This document shows positions 44,801 through 52,229 of a stretch of 64,000 bases of DNA, piece after piece. Position 1 is the first letter of the stretch; each line of letters starts with the position of its first letter. The translations under genes and the position numbers were made by a program. Location: contig NZ_SMFQ01000004.1 in NCBI RefSeq assembly GCF_004339015.1, forward strand, positions 62,001-126,000, written 5' to 3'. The notes beneath the pieces were generated by a model that worked only from the letters and a program-made list of their open reading frames with translations, was not told the DNA's origin and ran no database searches. Source of the stretch: Cocleimonas flava. Lineage in GTDB: Bacteria; Pseudomonadota; Gammaproteobacteria; Thiotrichales; Thiotrichaceae.

Positions 44801-45494
44801 TGATTTAGTCGGCTATCAGGATGAGGAATACGCTCAACGTTACCGCAATAGTGTCAACGCGGCGAAAGAAGTCGAAACAGCCGTGATGGATAAAAGCGCC
44901 GAACTGGATGGACATGAAAATAGCTTGTTACTGACTAAAGCAGTCGCCAAAGTTCTGTACAAAGTGATGGCTTATAAAGACGAATATGAGGTGGCACGTT
45001 TATACACCGACGGACGTTTTAAAAAGCAAATTGAAGAAACCTTTGAAGGTGATACGGAGATGTCTTTTTACTTTGCCATGCCATTAATATCAAAGCGCGA
45101 TCCTGATACCGGACATCTGGTTAAACGCAAATACGGTGCTTACATGTTACCTGTGTTAAAGAATCTGGCTAAACTGAAACGTTTCCGCGGGACTAAATTT
45201 GACCTGCTAGGAAAAACAGCAGAAAGACAGGTTGAACGTCAAATGATAACAGACGTAAACAATACGATAAGCACGGTGCTGAAAACCCTGAACCCTGGTA
45301 ACTTATTGCATGCGATTGAGATCATTGAGCTGGCAAACGATGTCAGAGGTTATGGACACGTTAAAGAAGCAAACTATGAGCAATACCAGTTACGCTTAGC
45401 TCAACAGTTAAAGAGTTACGAAAACGGAACCACGTTTGACGACAAAACTGGCACAGCCCACGTCGTGCAAATTCATAAAGTGGATGCTGCCTGA
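41853..45494 (+). CDS. Fused indolepyruvate:ferredoxin oxidoreductase
   Basis: This enzyme oxidatively decarboxylates aryl (and possibly branched) 2-oxoacids from amino-acid transamination to acyl-CoA, reducing ferredoxin. The 1213-residue protein fuses the alpha and beta parts. The N-terminal pyruvate-oxidoreductase domain has GFVSGYRGSPLGG, the Cys-rich CSGCPHNTST and GIGCHYM follow, and the ThDP site is GDGTYFHSG with YNDAVAMTGGQP. The iron-sulfur region has CEGCGDC at about residue 670 and CINGFC later. The gamma domain is GIGGTGVLTVTSVL. The ATG at 41853 is chosen because GGAGG lies at 41842-41846, six bases away; the ATG at 41847 directly abuts it. A repeat-family core lies inside at 42345-42358. 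Confidence 0.94.
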   Translation: MTTTTDTKSNNKDIKRSTKQSSKQVTKQEIKLAEVSLDDKYKLNTTRAYITGIEALVRLPMLQHQRDQERGLNTAGFVSGYRGSPLGGVDQAMWKAKKYLDEHNITFVPGINEDLAATAVRGSQEVGLMPGSKFDGVFGMWYGKGPGLDRSIDAIRHANAAGTSKWGGVLAVVGDDHGCKSSTYPYQSEHLFMSLSMPVLAPANVQEVLDLGVYGIELSRYCGCWVGLKAITENMDSAVSAKIDPNRIEIKIPKTFHMPDDGVNVRWPDTPLAQEERLNKYKIYAARVFARENNLNKIVMDTKTPKLGIITSGKSYLDVLQAFDDLGIDKKLASELGIRVYKVGMPWPLEPVTTHEFAEGLDEILVVEEKRSVMEDQLTGQLYNWPVDKRPKVVGEYDEHGQDLLTNLAELTPAMIARVIFQRITPYMNDAELINDSVIETMQKRVDFINRKERKLAKPRKISNREAMYCSGCPHNTSTAVPEGSIAGGGIGCHYMSTWSKNRPAHNYTHMGGEGVTWTGIAPFTETKHMFQNLGDGTYFHSGLLAIRQSVASGVNITYKILYNDAVAMTGGQPVDGNLSVAQLVLQLKGEGIQRIEIVSDNPKAHKSLNDSTVSISHRDQLNLVQKSLRETTGTTILIYEQTCAAEKRRRRKRGIMPDIDQRVVINEAVCEGCGDCSVKSNCMSVIPKETEVGRKRQIDQAACNKDFSCINGFCPSFVSVAGGELKKNKESNISVENNNLPEPTRPLIDQPWNILVTGIGGTGVLTVTSVLSMAAHLENKGIATLNQTGLAQKFGPVISHLRIANEQKDIHAVRIPAGDADVMIGCDLIVSASDDALAKLNVERSHAVINDTLTPTAEFVHNPDAVFQDEAMKHSIIDELKEGRVDFLPATEIANALLGDTIATNLFMLGYAYQKGLIPVSSEAIFKALELNKVRIDFNKKAFMWGRMALLDRKKVEEAANVEKNRFTPLEDLEDIIEYRANDLVGYQDEEYAQRYRNSVNAAKEVETAVMDKSAELDGHENSLLLTKAVAKVLYKVMAYKDEYEVARLYTDGRFKKQIEETFEGDTEMSFYFAMPLISKRDPDTGHLVKRKYGAYMLPVLKNLAKLKRFRGTKFDLLGKTAERQVERQMITDVNNTISTVLKTLNPGNLLHAIEIIELANDVRGYGHVKEANYEQYQLRLAQQLKSYENGTTFDDKTGTAHVVQIHKVDAA

Positions 45495-45544
45495 CTGAGA
45501 CAGAGTGTGTGTTTTTATAGTCTGTAAAAAGTTAAGCAACAATA

Positions 45545-45577
45545 AAAAAGCCCACTGCGGATAAGTGGGCTTTTTTT
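45545..45577. terminator. Bidirectional terminator
   Basis: AAAAGCCCAC and GTGGGCTTTT form a 10-bp stem with T-runs on both strands, between the convergent indolepyruvate oxidoreductase and ompW genes. Confidence 0.94.
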
Positions 45578-45597
45578 CAAAATAGTTTATGAATTAC

Positions 45598-46263
45598 TTA
45601 GAATTTATAACCTACATTTAAACGGTAAACCATTGGGTCCAGATCATAATCTACGTGTAAAGTTGTAGCTCCTGGCCCAGTAAGTGTGGCATCTGTATCA
45701 ATATCAGCATACATCGCAGAAGCATTCAAAAACCATTTATCATTGATTTGATAATCAACACCGATTTGCGCTGCAAGACCAATAGAGTTATCTAGTTTCA
45801 GCTTGGTATAACCCAAACCTGCTGCATCATTCCCCACTTTTTCATGGAAGAATATTGTGTAATTTAAACCTGCACCGACGTATGGTTGAAACTTGCCTTT
45901 ACCACCTAGAAAATAGTACTGCGCACTTATGGTTGGTGGTAAATGTTTGATCTCTCCGATCGACGCACCATCAAGAGTACCGCCATCTGCTTTAATCTGA
46001 TGAGTAAATGGAGTTGCTGCCAGAACTTCAATGCCTAACTTTTCAGAAAGCATGTAAGTACCAGATAGTCCTAATTGAGTTTCGTTATCAGCCGAAACTG
46101 CTTCGCCAGCGATTTCTTGAATATCATCACTTTTATCATCTGGAACAACTGTCGCTGCACCAAACTTCAATAAAATATCACCCTTTTCGTACGCAGAAGC
46201 TGCCATTGGAAGAGCTAAGATTGCAGCACTTACAGCTAGTGCAATAGCATTTACTTTTTTCAT
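45598..46263 (-). CDS. ompW: OmpW family outer-membrane protein
   Basis: This 221-residue eight-stranded outer-membrane beta-barrel has a signal peptide (cleaved after ASA, residue 24). The OmpW patterns are GDILLKFGAATVVPDD, TYMLSEKLGIEVLAATPF, LPPTISAQYYF and a C-terminal aromatic (YRLNVGYKF). It forms a narrow channel for hydrophobic compounds in characterised homologues. AGGAG precedes the ATG. It is divergent from nnrS, with a possible FNR-family box in between. Confidence 0.95.
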   Translation of the reverse strand: MKKVNAIALAVSAAILALPMAASAYEKGDILLKFGAATVVPDDKSDDIQEIAGEAVSADNETQLGLSGTYMLSEKLGIEVLAATPFTHQIKADGGTLDGASIGEIKHLPPTISAQYYFLGGKGKFQPYVGAGLNYTIFFHEKVGNDAAGLGYTKLKLDNSIGLAAQIGVDYQINDKWFLNASAMYADIDTDATLTGPGATTLHVDYDLDPMVYRLNVGYKF

Positions 46264-46319
46264 TTTGTATCTCCTAATTAATCATGGCTGTATTCTGAAC
46301 GTATAGAAAAATGTAAATA

Positions 46320-46333
46320 TTGACGCAGATCAT
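46320..46333. promoter_or_regulatory. FNR/DNR-like box between ompW and nnrS
   Basis: TTGACGCAGATCAT matches 8 of the 10 fixed bases of TTGAT-N4-ATCAA. Both neighbours are known targets of FNR-family regulators in other bacteria (OmpW with FNR, NnrS with NO-responsive NnrR/DNR), which strengthens the reading. Confidence 0.45.
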
Positions 46334-46401
46334 ATATTGATGATTAAGCTCAATCTTAAATGGATAAGAGTAGAGTAAGATAGCTTCAAACATAAACAAG
46401 C

Positions 46402-46434
46402 AAAGGTCACCCCCCTACTTTGGGGCACTTTTTT
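46402..46434 (+). repeat. C6 interspersed repeat, copy 11, in nnrS leader
   Basis: AAAGGTC, ACCCCCCTACTTT, GGGGCAC and T6. It ends 32 bases before the nnrS start in a divergent gap, so in its terminator direction it lies in the probable nnrS leader rather than behind a gene. Confidence 0.9.
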
Positions 46435-46466
46435 ATCCCTATTTATTACATAGCTGTGAGCATAAG

Positions 46467-47645
46467 ATGCAAGTCCTGAATTTAAGCACTCCGAGTAATC
46501 CACCTAGATTCTCTTTTTTTGATTTAGGCTTTAGAGCCTTTTTTCTCGGCGCTGCTGCCTATGCAGTGTTATCCATTTTGATTTGGTTTTTTGTCTATTC
46601 GATGGGTTATCAAATGCCACAATCATCGATAACGACGATGCAGTGGCATGCGCATGAAATGATTTATGGTTACAGCATTGCTGTAATAGCAGGCTTTTTA
46701 TTAACCGCAACCAAAAACTGGACCGGTATCCAGACCCTTAATGGTAAACCTTTATTAGCGCTGGCATGCGTCTGGGTTGCGGCACGTATTACGCTATTCT
46801 TTGGGCAAATCGTGGCAGCTGCGGTATTAGATCTATTGTTTACCTTGTGGCTATCACAATCCATCGTCGCACCTATCATCAAAGCCAAACAATGGTCGCA
46901 ACTCGCCATTGTGATAAAACTTCTGCTGTTATTCGTGACAAACGCCCTGTTCTATTTAGGCGCTATGGGAATACTTGCTCAAGGTGTTAACTGGGGAATA
47001 TATGGTGGACTGTATCTCGTCATTGGTTTGATCCTGATGATGGCTCGAAGAGTGGTTCCATTCTTTATAGAACGCGGTGTAGATGAAACCGTTACCTTGA
47101 AAAATGTGAAATTTCTGGATCTCTCCAGTCTTGCTTTATTCCTGATTTTTATGGTATTGGAATTGGGCAATCTCAGCCCGCAGTTTTCCGCTTACAGCGC
47201 AATCCTGTTATTCATCGTCAATGCCATTCGCCTCGTAAACTGGCATACACCCGGGATTTGGAAAAAGCCTCTGTTGTGGAGCTTATACCTTGCGATCTGG
47301 TTTATCTGTGTCGGCTTTTTATTATTCGGTTTAAGTTACTTTCTGGGCATATCCAAATTTATCGCCATACATGCATTGTCTTACGCAGGTATCGGCGCAA
47401 TAACACTGGGTATGATGTCACGGGTAGGATTGGGTCATTCAGGCAGAGATGTGAGTAATCCACCGAAAGCTGTTGGAATTGCTTTAGGCATTTTGATTTT
47501 GGGTGCGATAGTTCGCGTCTTCTTCCCGTTGATTGATGCCAGCCATTATCTATTGTGGATCAGTATTTCTCAGGGTTTATGGATACTCGCATTTGTTACT
47601 TTTTTCATCACGTATTTGCCCCTGTTGACGAAAGCAAAAACCTAA
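46467..47645 (+). CDS. nnrS: NnrS family heme-copper membrane protein
   Basis: The 392-residue protein has about 12 membrane helices and the NnrS patterns FFDLGFRAFFLGAA, MQWHAHEMIYGYSIAVIAGFLLTA, MARRVVPFFIERG and MSRVGLGHSGR. NnrS proteins protect against nitrosative stress. The conserved His in QWHAHEM and HALSYAGIGA may bind heme. Monocistronic; divergent from ompW, with repeat copy 11 close upstream. Confidence 0.94.
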   Translation: MQVLNLSTPSNPPRFSFFDLGFRAFFLGAAAYAVLSILIWFFVYSMGYQMPQSSITTMQWHAHEMIYGYSIAVIAGFLLTATKNWTGIQTLNGKPLLALACVWVAARITLFFGQIVAAAVLDLLFTLWLSQSIVAPIIKAKQWSQLAIVIKLLLLFVTNALFYLGAMGILAQGVNWGIYGGLYLVIGLILMMARRVVPFFIERGVDETVTLKNVKFLDLSSLALFLIFMVLELGNLSPQFSAYSAILLFIVNAIRLVNWHTPGIWKKPLLWSLYLAIWFICVGFLLFGLSYFLGISKFIAIHALSYAGIGAITLGMMSRVGLGHSGRDVSNPPKAVGIALGILILGAIVRVFFPLIDASHYLLWISISQGLWILAFVTFFITYLPLLTKAKT

Positions 47646-47714
47646 ATCTAAGATGTGAATGATAAGGAGTTACTCATGAAGTGTAACTCTTGAAGAGTGA
47701 TTTTCTTGTATGTA

Positions 47715-47744
47715 CAAAAAACCTCATATAAGTAGGGGGGTGCC
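47715..47744 (-). repeat. C6 interspersed repeat, copy 12
   Basis: On the minus strand GGCACCCCCCTACTTATATG is followed by AGGTTTTTT. It lies between the convergent nnrS and secreted-protein genes, pointing so that it could end transcripts of the minus-strand gene. Confidence 0.87.
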
Positions 47745-47796
47745 TAACCGCCCTACTGTTTATATATCAATTGATAATCGTATAAAAAAGACAAGA

Positions 47797-48648
47797 CTAA
47801 CGTCGGATGATTTCTCTTACATTATCAGTCAGAAAACGCTGCTCACCTTTAAACACTTCCAGTAAACCCGGAGTTTGATGACCCTGTGCATTCACTTTCA
47901 GATGATAACTAAAGTTACCGTTGTTAAAGACATAGCGGTGGTTTCTACCCGTTCTGTCGACTTCTAAACGCCCGTCAGATAAAACGATATCTGGCTTTAC
48001 CGATGTAGGAGCATGTACCGGCCACGATGCGTAGCGTAAACGTCCATTACCAATATCATCCACACGAACGTGGTAGCGACTGGTTTTCCACTCAAGTACT
48101 GGCTGTGCGTAATTACTCACACTTCTATGCAATGAACTTCGGCCTCTTGGCGTTGAAGATCGAGATGGCTGCATCGATGAAGTCGCCTGAGCCACTAATT
48201 GTGGCTTACTTTGACCAAGACGGTTATTAGCAGGAGCACGGTTATACGTAGAGGCACCTTTATTCACAAACGTAGACGGTTGCTTTACTGACAGGATATT
48301 GCCATCGTGGTCCAGCCACACTAGTCCATCAAATAACATAATGCCGCGCCAGCCGACTGTATTCCAGTCTGTACGCGCGTCTGATGAAACGATAGATCGC
48401 AGCAGATTCTGGTCGAAGACTTCATCAAAACGATTTACAAATTCATACTCATTGTTAATCGCAGGTCGGTTTGATTTACTAATCAGTGGGTATGAAACCA
48501 TTTTTGCAATGCTGCCAGTGTTTCGACTTTTGAATGCTTCAATCACGGTTTGTACTTTGGCGACGTCTTTCTCTTCTACCGCAAATGCCTGCGGCGTTAA
48601 TATCGCCCACGAAAGTAATAGATAAGGTAAAGCCTTGGTGAATTTCAT
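47797..48648 (-). CDS. Secreted protein of unknown function
   Basis: The 283-residue protein has a signal peptide (cleaved after AFA, about residue 23). A first region of about 100 residues resembles small periplasmic domains with a variable repeat of Ile/Val and Asp (KVQTVIEAFKSRN, VNRFDEVFDQNLLRSIV, GLVWLDHDGNILSV). A low-complexity Ser/Arg/Gln linker (about 135-175) follows, then a C-terminal beta-rich region (VLEWKTSRYHVRVDDIGN, HRYVFNNGNFSYHLKVN). I do not recognise the family. Single gene. Confidence 0.75.
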   Translation of the reverse strand: MKFTKALPYLLLSWAILTPQAFAVEEKDVAKVQTVIEAFKSRNTGSIAKMVSYPLISKSNRPAINNEYEFVNRFDEVFDQNLLRSIVSSDARTDWNTVGWRGIMLFDGLVWLDHDGNILSVKQPSTFVNKGASTYNRAPANNRLGQSKPQLVAQATSSMQPSRSSTPRGRSSLHRSVSNYAQPVLEWKTSRYHVRVDDIGNGRLRYASWPVHAPTSVKPDIVLSDGRLEVDRTGRNHRYVFNNGNFSYHLKVNAQGHQTPGLLEVFKGEQRFLTDNVREIIRR

Positions 48649-48983
48649 AAGTTAATGTGCCCCATACATTTATGATTTTTTTATTCTTATTGTTATGTAG
48701 TTTACTACAAATGATATAATTTATCTCATAGAATCAAACTGTTAGATTGCTATGCAAACATTTTATATGTGTCATTCTTTGATATTTCATAGCAAGCCCT
48801 GCTATTACAAGTAAGTAAATCTGACGTTAAATTTCGTTCAATTTATTCGACTGTTATAGATAGACGGTCACACTCATAAACGATGGCATTGATAAACAGG
48901 ATGCAATAAAAAAAATACGGCTTATCAGCGGGTTTATAAATAACCGAAAGACAAATTAAATACACATTGATAAAACATTCAGT

Positions 48984-49014
48984 AAAAAAACGCCTATAAG
49001 TAGGGGGGTGGCTT
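48984..49014 (-). repeat. C6 interspersed repeat, copy 13
   Basis: On the minus strand AAAGCC, ACCCCCCTACTTATA, GGCGTTTTTTT: a full consensus copy, with the same arms as copy 5. It lies in a divergent gap. Confidence 0.9.
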
Positions 49015-49080
49015 TGAATCAAGACTTGTTTAATCAAGACCAGCTCGACAACGGACCAAACAAGCTAGCCCAATGATCCA

Positions 49081-49140
49081 ACATAGCATTTACAAACATA
49101 GCATTTATAAACATAGAATTTACAGACAAAGAATTAACCA
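49081..49140 (+). repeat. Four 15-base tandem repeats
   Basis: Units beginning ACATAGCATTTACAA at 49081, 49096, 49111 and 49126, with the fourth more diverged. They lie just upstream of the TSUP gene start at 49173. The number could vary between strains and change promoter spacing. Confidence 0.8.
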
Positions 49141-49172
49141 GTAATCACCCCAAGACTAAGACACCATATCGA

Positions 49173-49919
49173 ATGCCAATCAGCCCTGAATTTCTCATCA
49201 TAGCCGCCTCAATCTTTTTCTGTGCGGCTTTGTTTCATGGCAGCATTGGCACGGGCTTTCCTATGATCGCCACACCTTTGCTCGCGCTGATTACCGATCT
49301 GCATACCGCAATAATTCTTACCCTGATCCCGACTGTATTGGTGAATCTGGTCAGTATTATCAGTGAAGGCAATATTTTTACCGCGATTAAACACCATCTA
49401 CCCCTGGCCTTATATGCATTGATTGGCAGTTCGTTGGGCACCTTATTACTGATTTCAGTAGATTCTGAAATATTCAAAGCACTACTGGGTATAGCCATTC
49501 TGATCTATTTATTTATCGATAAGATCAAATTCAATTTATCGTGGATACAACAAAAACCGCAACTCTCAAAACTCATTTTTGGTCTATCAGCAGGCACACT
49601 GGGTGGCTTAACCAATGTCATGGCACCGGTACTCATCATCTTTACTTTGGAATCCCGATATACAAAACAACAGATTATTCAGGCAAATAATTTATGTTTT
49701 CTGTTTGGCAAGCTGATTCAAATTGTTCTTTTCACTAGCCACGGCCAATTCAGCAGCAGTGATTTAAAGACCTCATTAGTCATGTTAGCAGCCACAGCGA
49801 TTGCACTCTTTATTGGCGTTAAAATCAAAAAACGCATTCAAGCCGAAATCTACAATAAAGTGTTAAAAGGTCTGTTACTAATTCTGGCAATCACTATTTT
49901 ATTGCAGGTGTTTTTCTAA
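49173..49919 (+). CDS. TSUP family (TauE/SafE) membrane transporter
   Basis: This 248-residue protein has about eight helices and the TSUP twofold pattern HGSIGTGFPMIATPLLALI and, in the second half, GLSAGTLGGLTNVMAPVLII. The family exports or imports sulfonates, sulfite or other sulfur compounds; the substrate here is not shown. The start lacks a good Shine-Dalgarno and lies just after a tandem repeat array. Repeat copy 14 begins within two bases of the stop. Confidence 0.88.
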   Translation: MPISPEFLIIAASIFFCAALFHGSIGTGFPMIATPLLALITDLHTAIILTLIPTVLVNLVSIISEGNIFTAIKHHLPLALYALIGSSLGTLLLISVDSEIFKALLGIAILIYLFIDKIKFNLSWIQQKPQLSKLIFGLSAGTLGGLTNVMAPVLIIFTLESRYTKQQIIQANNLCFLFGKLIQIVLFTSHGQFSSSDLKTSLVMLAATAIALFIGVKIKKRIQAEIYNKVLKGLLLILAITILLQVFF

Positions 49920-49950
49920 TTTACACCCCCCTACTTTGAGGCCTTTTTTT
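49920..49950 (+). repeat. C6 interspersed repeat, copy 14
   Basis: TTTACACCCCCCTACTT, then GAGGCC and T7, starting directly after the stop of the TSUP gene. The left arm is ACA instead of GCCA, so the stem is weak, but the core and T-run are intact. Confidence 0.87.
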
Positions 49951-50330
49951 GTTTCTATCGGTAAAAAATCCGGGTTTAGTGATTAACTTTTTGATGCAAT
50001 GAATTTAATTTTCACTTTATTTTAAAATATTTATTCAAATAATTTCAGGCTCTCTGCCATCTCATTTAGCAAGCTGTATAAATCAACTTAAAAATTATAT
50101 TTTATACAATAATTACAGCATCTTACGCTTAATAAACACAGACCAAAAATCACCATAAATTCTGAATTTACAAGATACATTCTGGAGGTATTTTAACGTT
50201 GCCAAAACAATTATTTTTAAAATAAATGAATCCAAAAAAAATAAAGCTGCGTTTCTACAACCAAGACACAGACTAAAAAGTCTTTTACGAAATAACAGTA
50301 AACATTAACTAAATTTTAAAGGTAAATATT
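49951..50330. promoter_or_regulatory. Leader region of small-peptide genes 1 and 2
   Basis: These 380 very AT-rich bases upstream of the first small-peptide gene contain no ORF. The conserved hairpin at 50262-50284 is shared with the third gene, together with a preceding TCCAAAAAAA tract. A long regulated leader is suggested. Confidence 0.55.
50262..50284 (+). promoter_or_regulatory. Conserved leader hairpin of small-peptide gene 1
   Basis: CAAGACACAGAC is followed by AAGTCTT, so that AAGAC pairs with GTCTT. The same element occurs at 51260-51283 upstream of the third peptide gene, at a similar distance (46 versus 57 bases from the ATG). Confidence 0.6.
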
Positions 50331-50531
50331 ATGAACATTAAAACAAAAGCAATCATAGCAAGCACTCTTCTAACAGCACTTTTTGCAGGTCAATCTGCAA
50401 TCGCCGGTCAAGCTAGTGACCTGGGTGTTTTCGCAACTCAAGCTGAAATAGCTGCAGCAAACGTAACTGAAAAAGTTAACTACGATGCACCAGCATTCAC
50501 TAACGAAGTGACAGTAAGCGGCAGAAAATAA
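50331..50531 (+). CDS. Small secreted peptide 1 of a paralogous trio
   Basis: The 66-residue precursor has a Sec signal peptide (charged MNIKTK, then IIASTLLTALFAGQSAIA), with cleavage predicted just before GQ. The mature part is about 40 residues and contains EKVNYDAP, shared with its two paralogues; the C-terminus (NEVTVSGRK) differs. No cysteines and no known family. AAAGG precedes the ATG. It shares a transcription unit with peptide 2, 84 bases downstream, and has the conserved leader hairpin. Confidence 0.8.
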   Translation: MNIKTKAIIASTLLTALFAGQSAIAGQASDLGVFATQAEIAAANVTEKVNYDAPAFTNEVTVSGRK

Positions 50532-50615
50532 ACGCTACTTACAACAAGTACTTTTATAAAAAATTATCCATTAATTCAAACGAATTAAATAACTACAAAA
50601 TACAGGAAACTAAAC

Positions 50616-50822
50616 ATGAACACTAAAGCAATCATCGCAAGCACATTACTTACTACTGCTCTAATCGCAGGTCAATCTGCAATCGCTGGTCAAAACGCAG
50701 ACGGCTTCTTCAACACTGAAGCATCAGCACAGACTACTGATAAAGTGAATTACTCAGCACCAAACGCTAAGATCAGTGCAGAATTAGACGCAGAACTTTT
50801 CCCACAGGGTGAAGGTCAATAG
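50616..50822 (+). CDS. Small secreted peptide 2
   Basis: The 68-residue precursor has a nearly identical signal peptide (IIASTLLTTALIAGQSAIA) and a short acidic mature peptide with DKVNYSAP and the C-terminal ISAELDAELFPQGEGQ, which is shared almost exactly with peptide 3. It has no Cys and a net negative charge. AGGAAA precedes the ATG. A strong terminator follows at 50867-50903. Function unknown. Confidence 0.82.
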   Translation: MNTKAIIASTLLTTALIAGQSAIAGQNADGFFNTEASAQTTDKVNYSAPNAKISAELDAELFPQGEGQ

Positions 50823-50866
50823 TCGCGAAATAAAGACTTAGTAAAACGAAAAAAACTCCCTCCTTT

Positions 50867-50903
50867 AAAAGCCCGGTATTTGAAAAAATACTGGGCTTTT
50901 TTT
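50867..50903 (+). terminator. Terminator after small-peptide genes 1 and 2
   Basis: AAAAGCCC and GTATT pair with AATAC and GGGCTTTTTTT around a short A-rich loop. No C6 core is present. Confidence 0.92.
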
Positions 50904-51340
50904 ATGCATGTTTAACATTTTTTCGCAAATATAGTGATTCACTATCCGGTTTTTCTGCACTTTTTTCTACGCTATTTTCTGCACTTCTATAACACTACAT
51001 TTAGGCAGTACTTAAATGCTGTGTTGCCTAAATAACCCTGTCTGGATTAATTGCTACATTAATCTAGAAAATAGTTTAAACATTACTTTTTAAACTATTT
51101 ACATGAAATACAAAAACCCCACTAATTAAAGTATAAGCCATTGTTTCATAATAGTTAAAACACTAATACAAACACTCAAACACCAAGATTGTTTTCTCGA
51201 TTTTTGAATATATTTCATTTTATTTTGATCCAAAAAAACAATTCATTCGTTATTACATACAAGACACAGACAATGTAAGTCTTCATCAAAAACACATGAC
51301 TTACATTACATTTACGAGACAAATACGGGATATAAATATT
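50904..51340. promoter_or_regulatory. Leader region of small-peptide gene 3
   Basis: These 437 AT-rich bases have no credible ORF. Near its end it has a CCAAAAAAA tract and the conserved hairpin at 51260-51283, as upstream of peptide 1. Confidence 0.55.
51260..51283 (+). promoter_or_regulatory. Conserved leader hairpin of small-peptide gene 3
   Basis: CAAGACACAGAC, a short spacer and AAGTCTT, the same element as at 50262-50284. Loop sequences differ while the arms are kept. Confidence 0.6.
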
Positions 51341-51553
51341 ATGAACACGAAAGCAAAAGTACTTTTAGCAAGCACACTTCTAACAGCTCTATTCGCAGGA
51401 CAATCTGCCATTGCAGGACAAGATGTAGACGGTGGATATTTCGAAGCTGAAGCAGCGACAAACGTCGCAGATAAAGTTAACTACTCAGCACCAAACGCAA
51501 CAATCAGTGCAGAACTTGATGCAGAGCTTTTCCCTTCATTTGAAGGTCAGTAA
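51341..51553 (+). CDS. Small secreted peptide 3
   Basis: The start is placed at the ATG at 51341 because the signal peptide begins there (MNTKAKVLLASTLLTALFAG) as in the paralogues; an upstream ATG adds 15 unrelated residues. The 70-residue precursor gives a mature peptide of about 44 residues with DKVNYSAP and the C-terminal ISAELDAELFPSFEGQ. It has its own leader with the conserved hairpin and its own terminator at 51586-51621. Function unknown; the duplication and high signal conservation suggest strong secretion. Confidence 0.82.
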   Translation: MNTKAKVLLASTLLTALFAGQSAIAGQDVDGGYFEAEAATNVADKVNYSAPNATISAELDAELFPSFEGQ

Positions 51554-51585
51554 AACGAAGCACAGCAAACACAGACTCTCCCTTG

Positions 51586-51621
51586 AGGCCCTTTACTTGA
51601 AAAAGTAAGGGGCTTTTTTTT
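51586..51621 (+). terminator. Terminator after small-peptide gene 3
   Basis: GGCCC-TTTACTT pairs with AAGTAA-GGGGC around GAAA and is followed by eight T. Confidence 0.9.
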
Positions 51622-51706
51622 ATCCAGAACAAATAGATAAAAATTAAAGTAATCTGCGAAAGCTATTAGAAGGCTTGTAGAAAGTTGTTCGTAAATAATG
51701 AATGAA

Positions 51707-52084
51707 TCAGGAGAAATTAAAGCTAGATGCTTTTTGTCTATCCTGTTTTTTATCAACAAGATCTCCGACACGATAAGCATCGAGAATGCTCAGAATCCAC
51801 ACACCCAAATAAATCAGAAATGCGGTATTCATCACACCTGTATTCACTTCAACCATGCTGTTTGAAAGTATCCCAATTAAACCACCACCTTGATCCAAAG
51901 CGCCATTATTGATCTTTGCTACTATCAGTGAAGAAAACTTGATGATCTTCGCCACAATCACAGACAAGGCAATAATTGAAACCAGAGCAAACAGAACGCC
52001 AGACAAATAACGCTTTAACACAATTTGACCCGCACCTGGTAAAACCAGAGCCGAGAGCAAAGCAGCTTTAAGAGAGTTTTTCAT
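51707..52084 (-). CDS. Small membrane protein with LPGAGQ motif
   Basis: The start at 52084 (MKNSLKAALLSALVLPGAGQ) gives 125 residues; an ATG 12 codons upstream is possible, and neither has a clear Shine-Dalgarno. Three helices are predicted (about 5-24, 29-52 and 92-108). The opening LSALVLPGAGQIVLKRYLSG resembles small TM2/DUF5683-like membrane proteins in which a Gly-rich turn follows the first helix. No further function can be given. Confidence 0.65.
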   Translation of the reverse strand: MKNSLKAALLSALVLPGAGQIVLKRYLSGVLFALVSIIALSVIVAKIIKFSSLIVAKINNGALDQGGGLIGILSNSMVEVNTGVMNTAFLIYLGVWILSILDAYRVGDLVDKKQDRQKASSFNFS

Positions 52085-52174
52085 AACGGTTATTGTATCT
52101 ATTGAATATCCAGAGTCCATAGTGTCATAACAGCCATGAATAACTGCTGAATCTAGATTTTACTCATGTTTTTC

Positions 52175-52218
52175 GGAATTAGGGTTTCCAGAATTAGGGT
52201 TTCCAGAATCATTTTTCC
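52175..52218 (+). repeat. 15-base tandem repeat, two and a half units
   Basis: GGAATTAGGGTTTCC at 52175 and AGAATTAGGGTTTCC at 52190, then a diverged third unit (AGAATC...TTTCC). It lies in the short gap upstream of the membrane protein and just beyond the methyltransferase stop. Confidence 0.75.
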
Positions 52219-52229
52219 GGAATAAAAAA

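Larger units (their letters stand above)
48649..49172. other. Divergent region with repeat and 15-base tandem repeats
   Basis: This 524-base gap holds repeat copy 13 and a fourfold tandem repeat at 49081-49140. A 64-codon open frame at 48843-49037 runs across the repeat and is not credible. Otherwise AT-rich with no gene. Confidence 0.65.

Noticed and set aside
48843-49037. 64-codon open frame across repeat copy 13
   Set aside because: Its N-terminal part is read through the repeat itself, and no conserved motif is visible.
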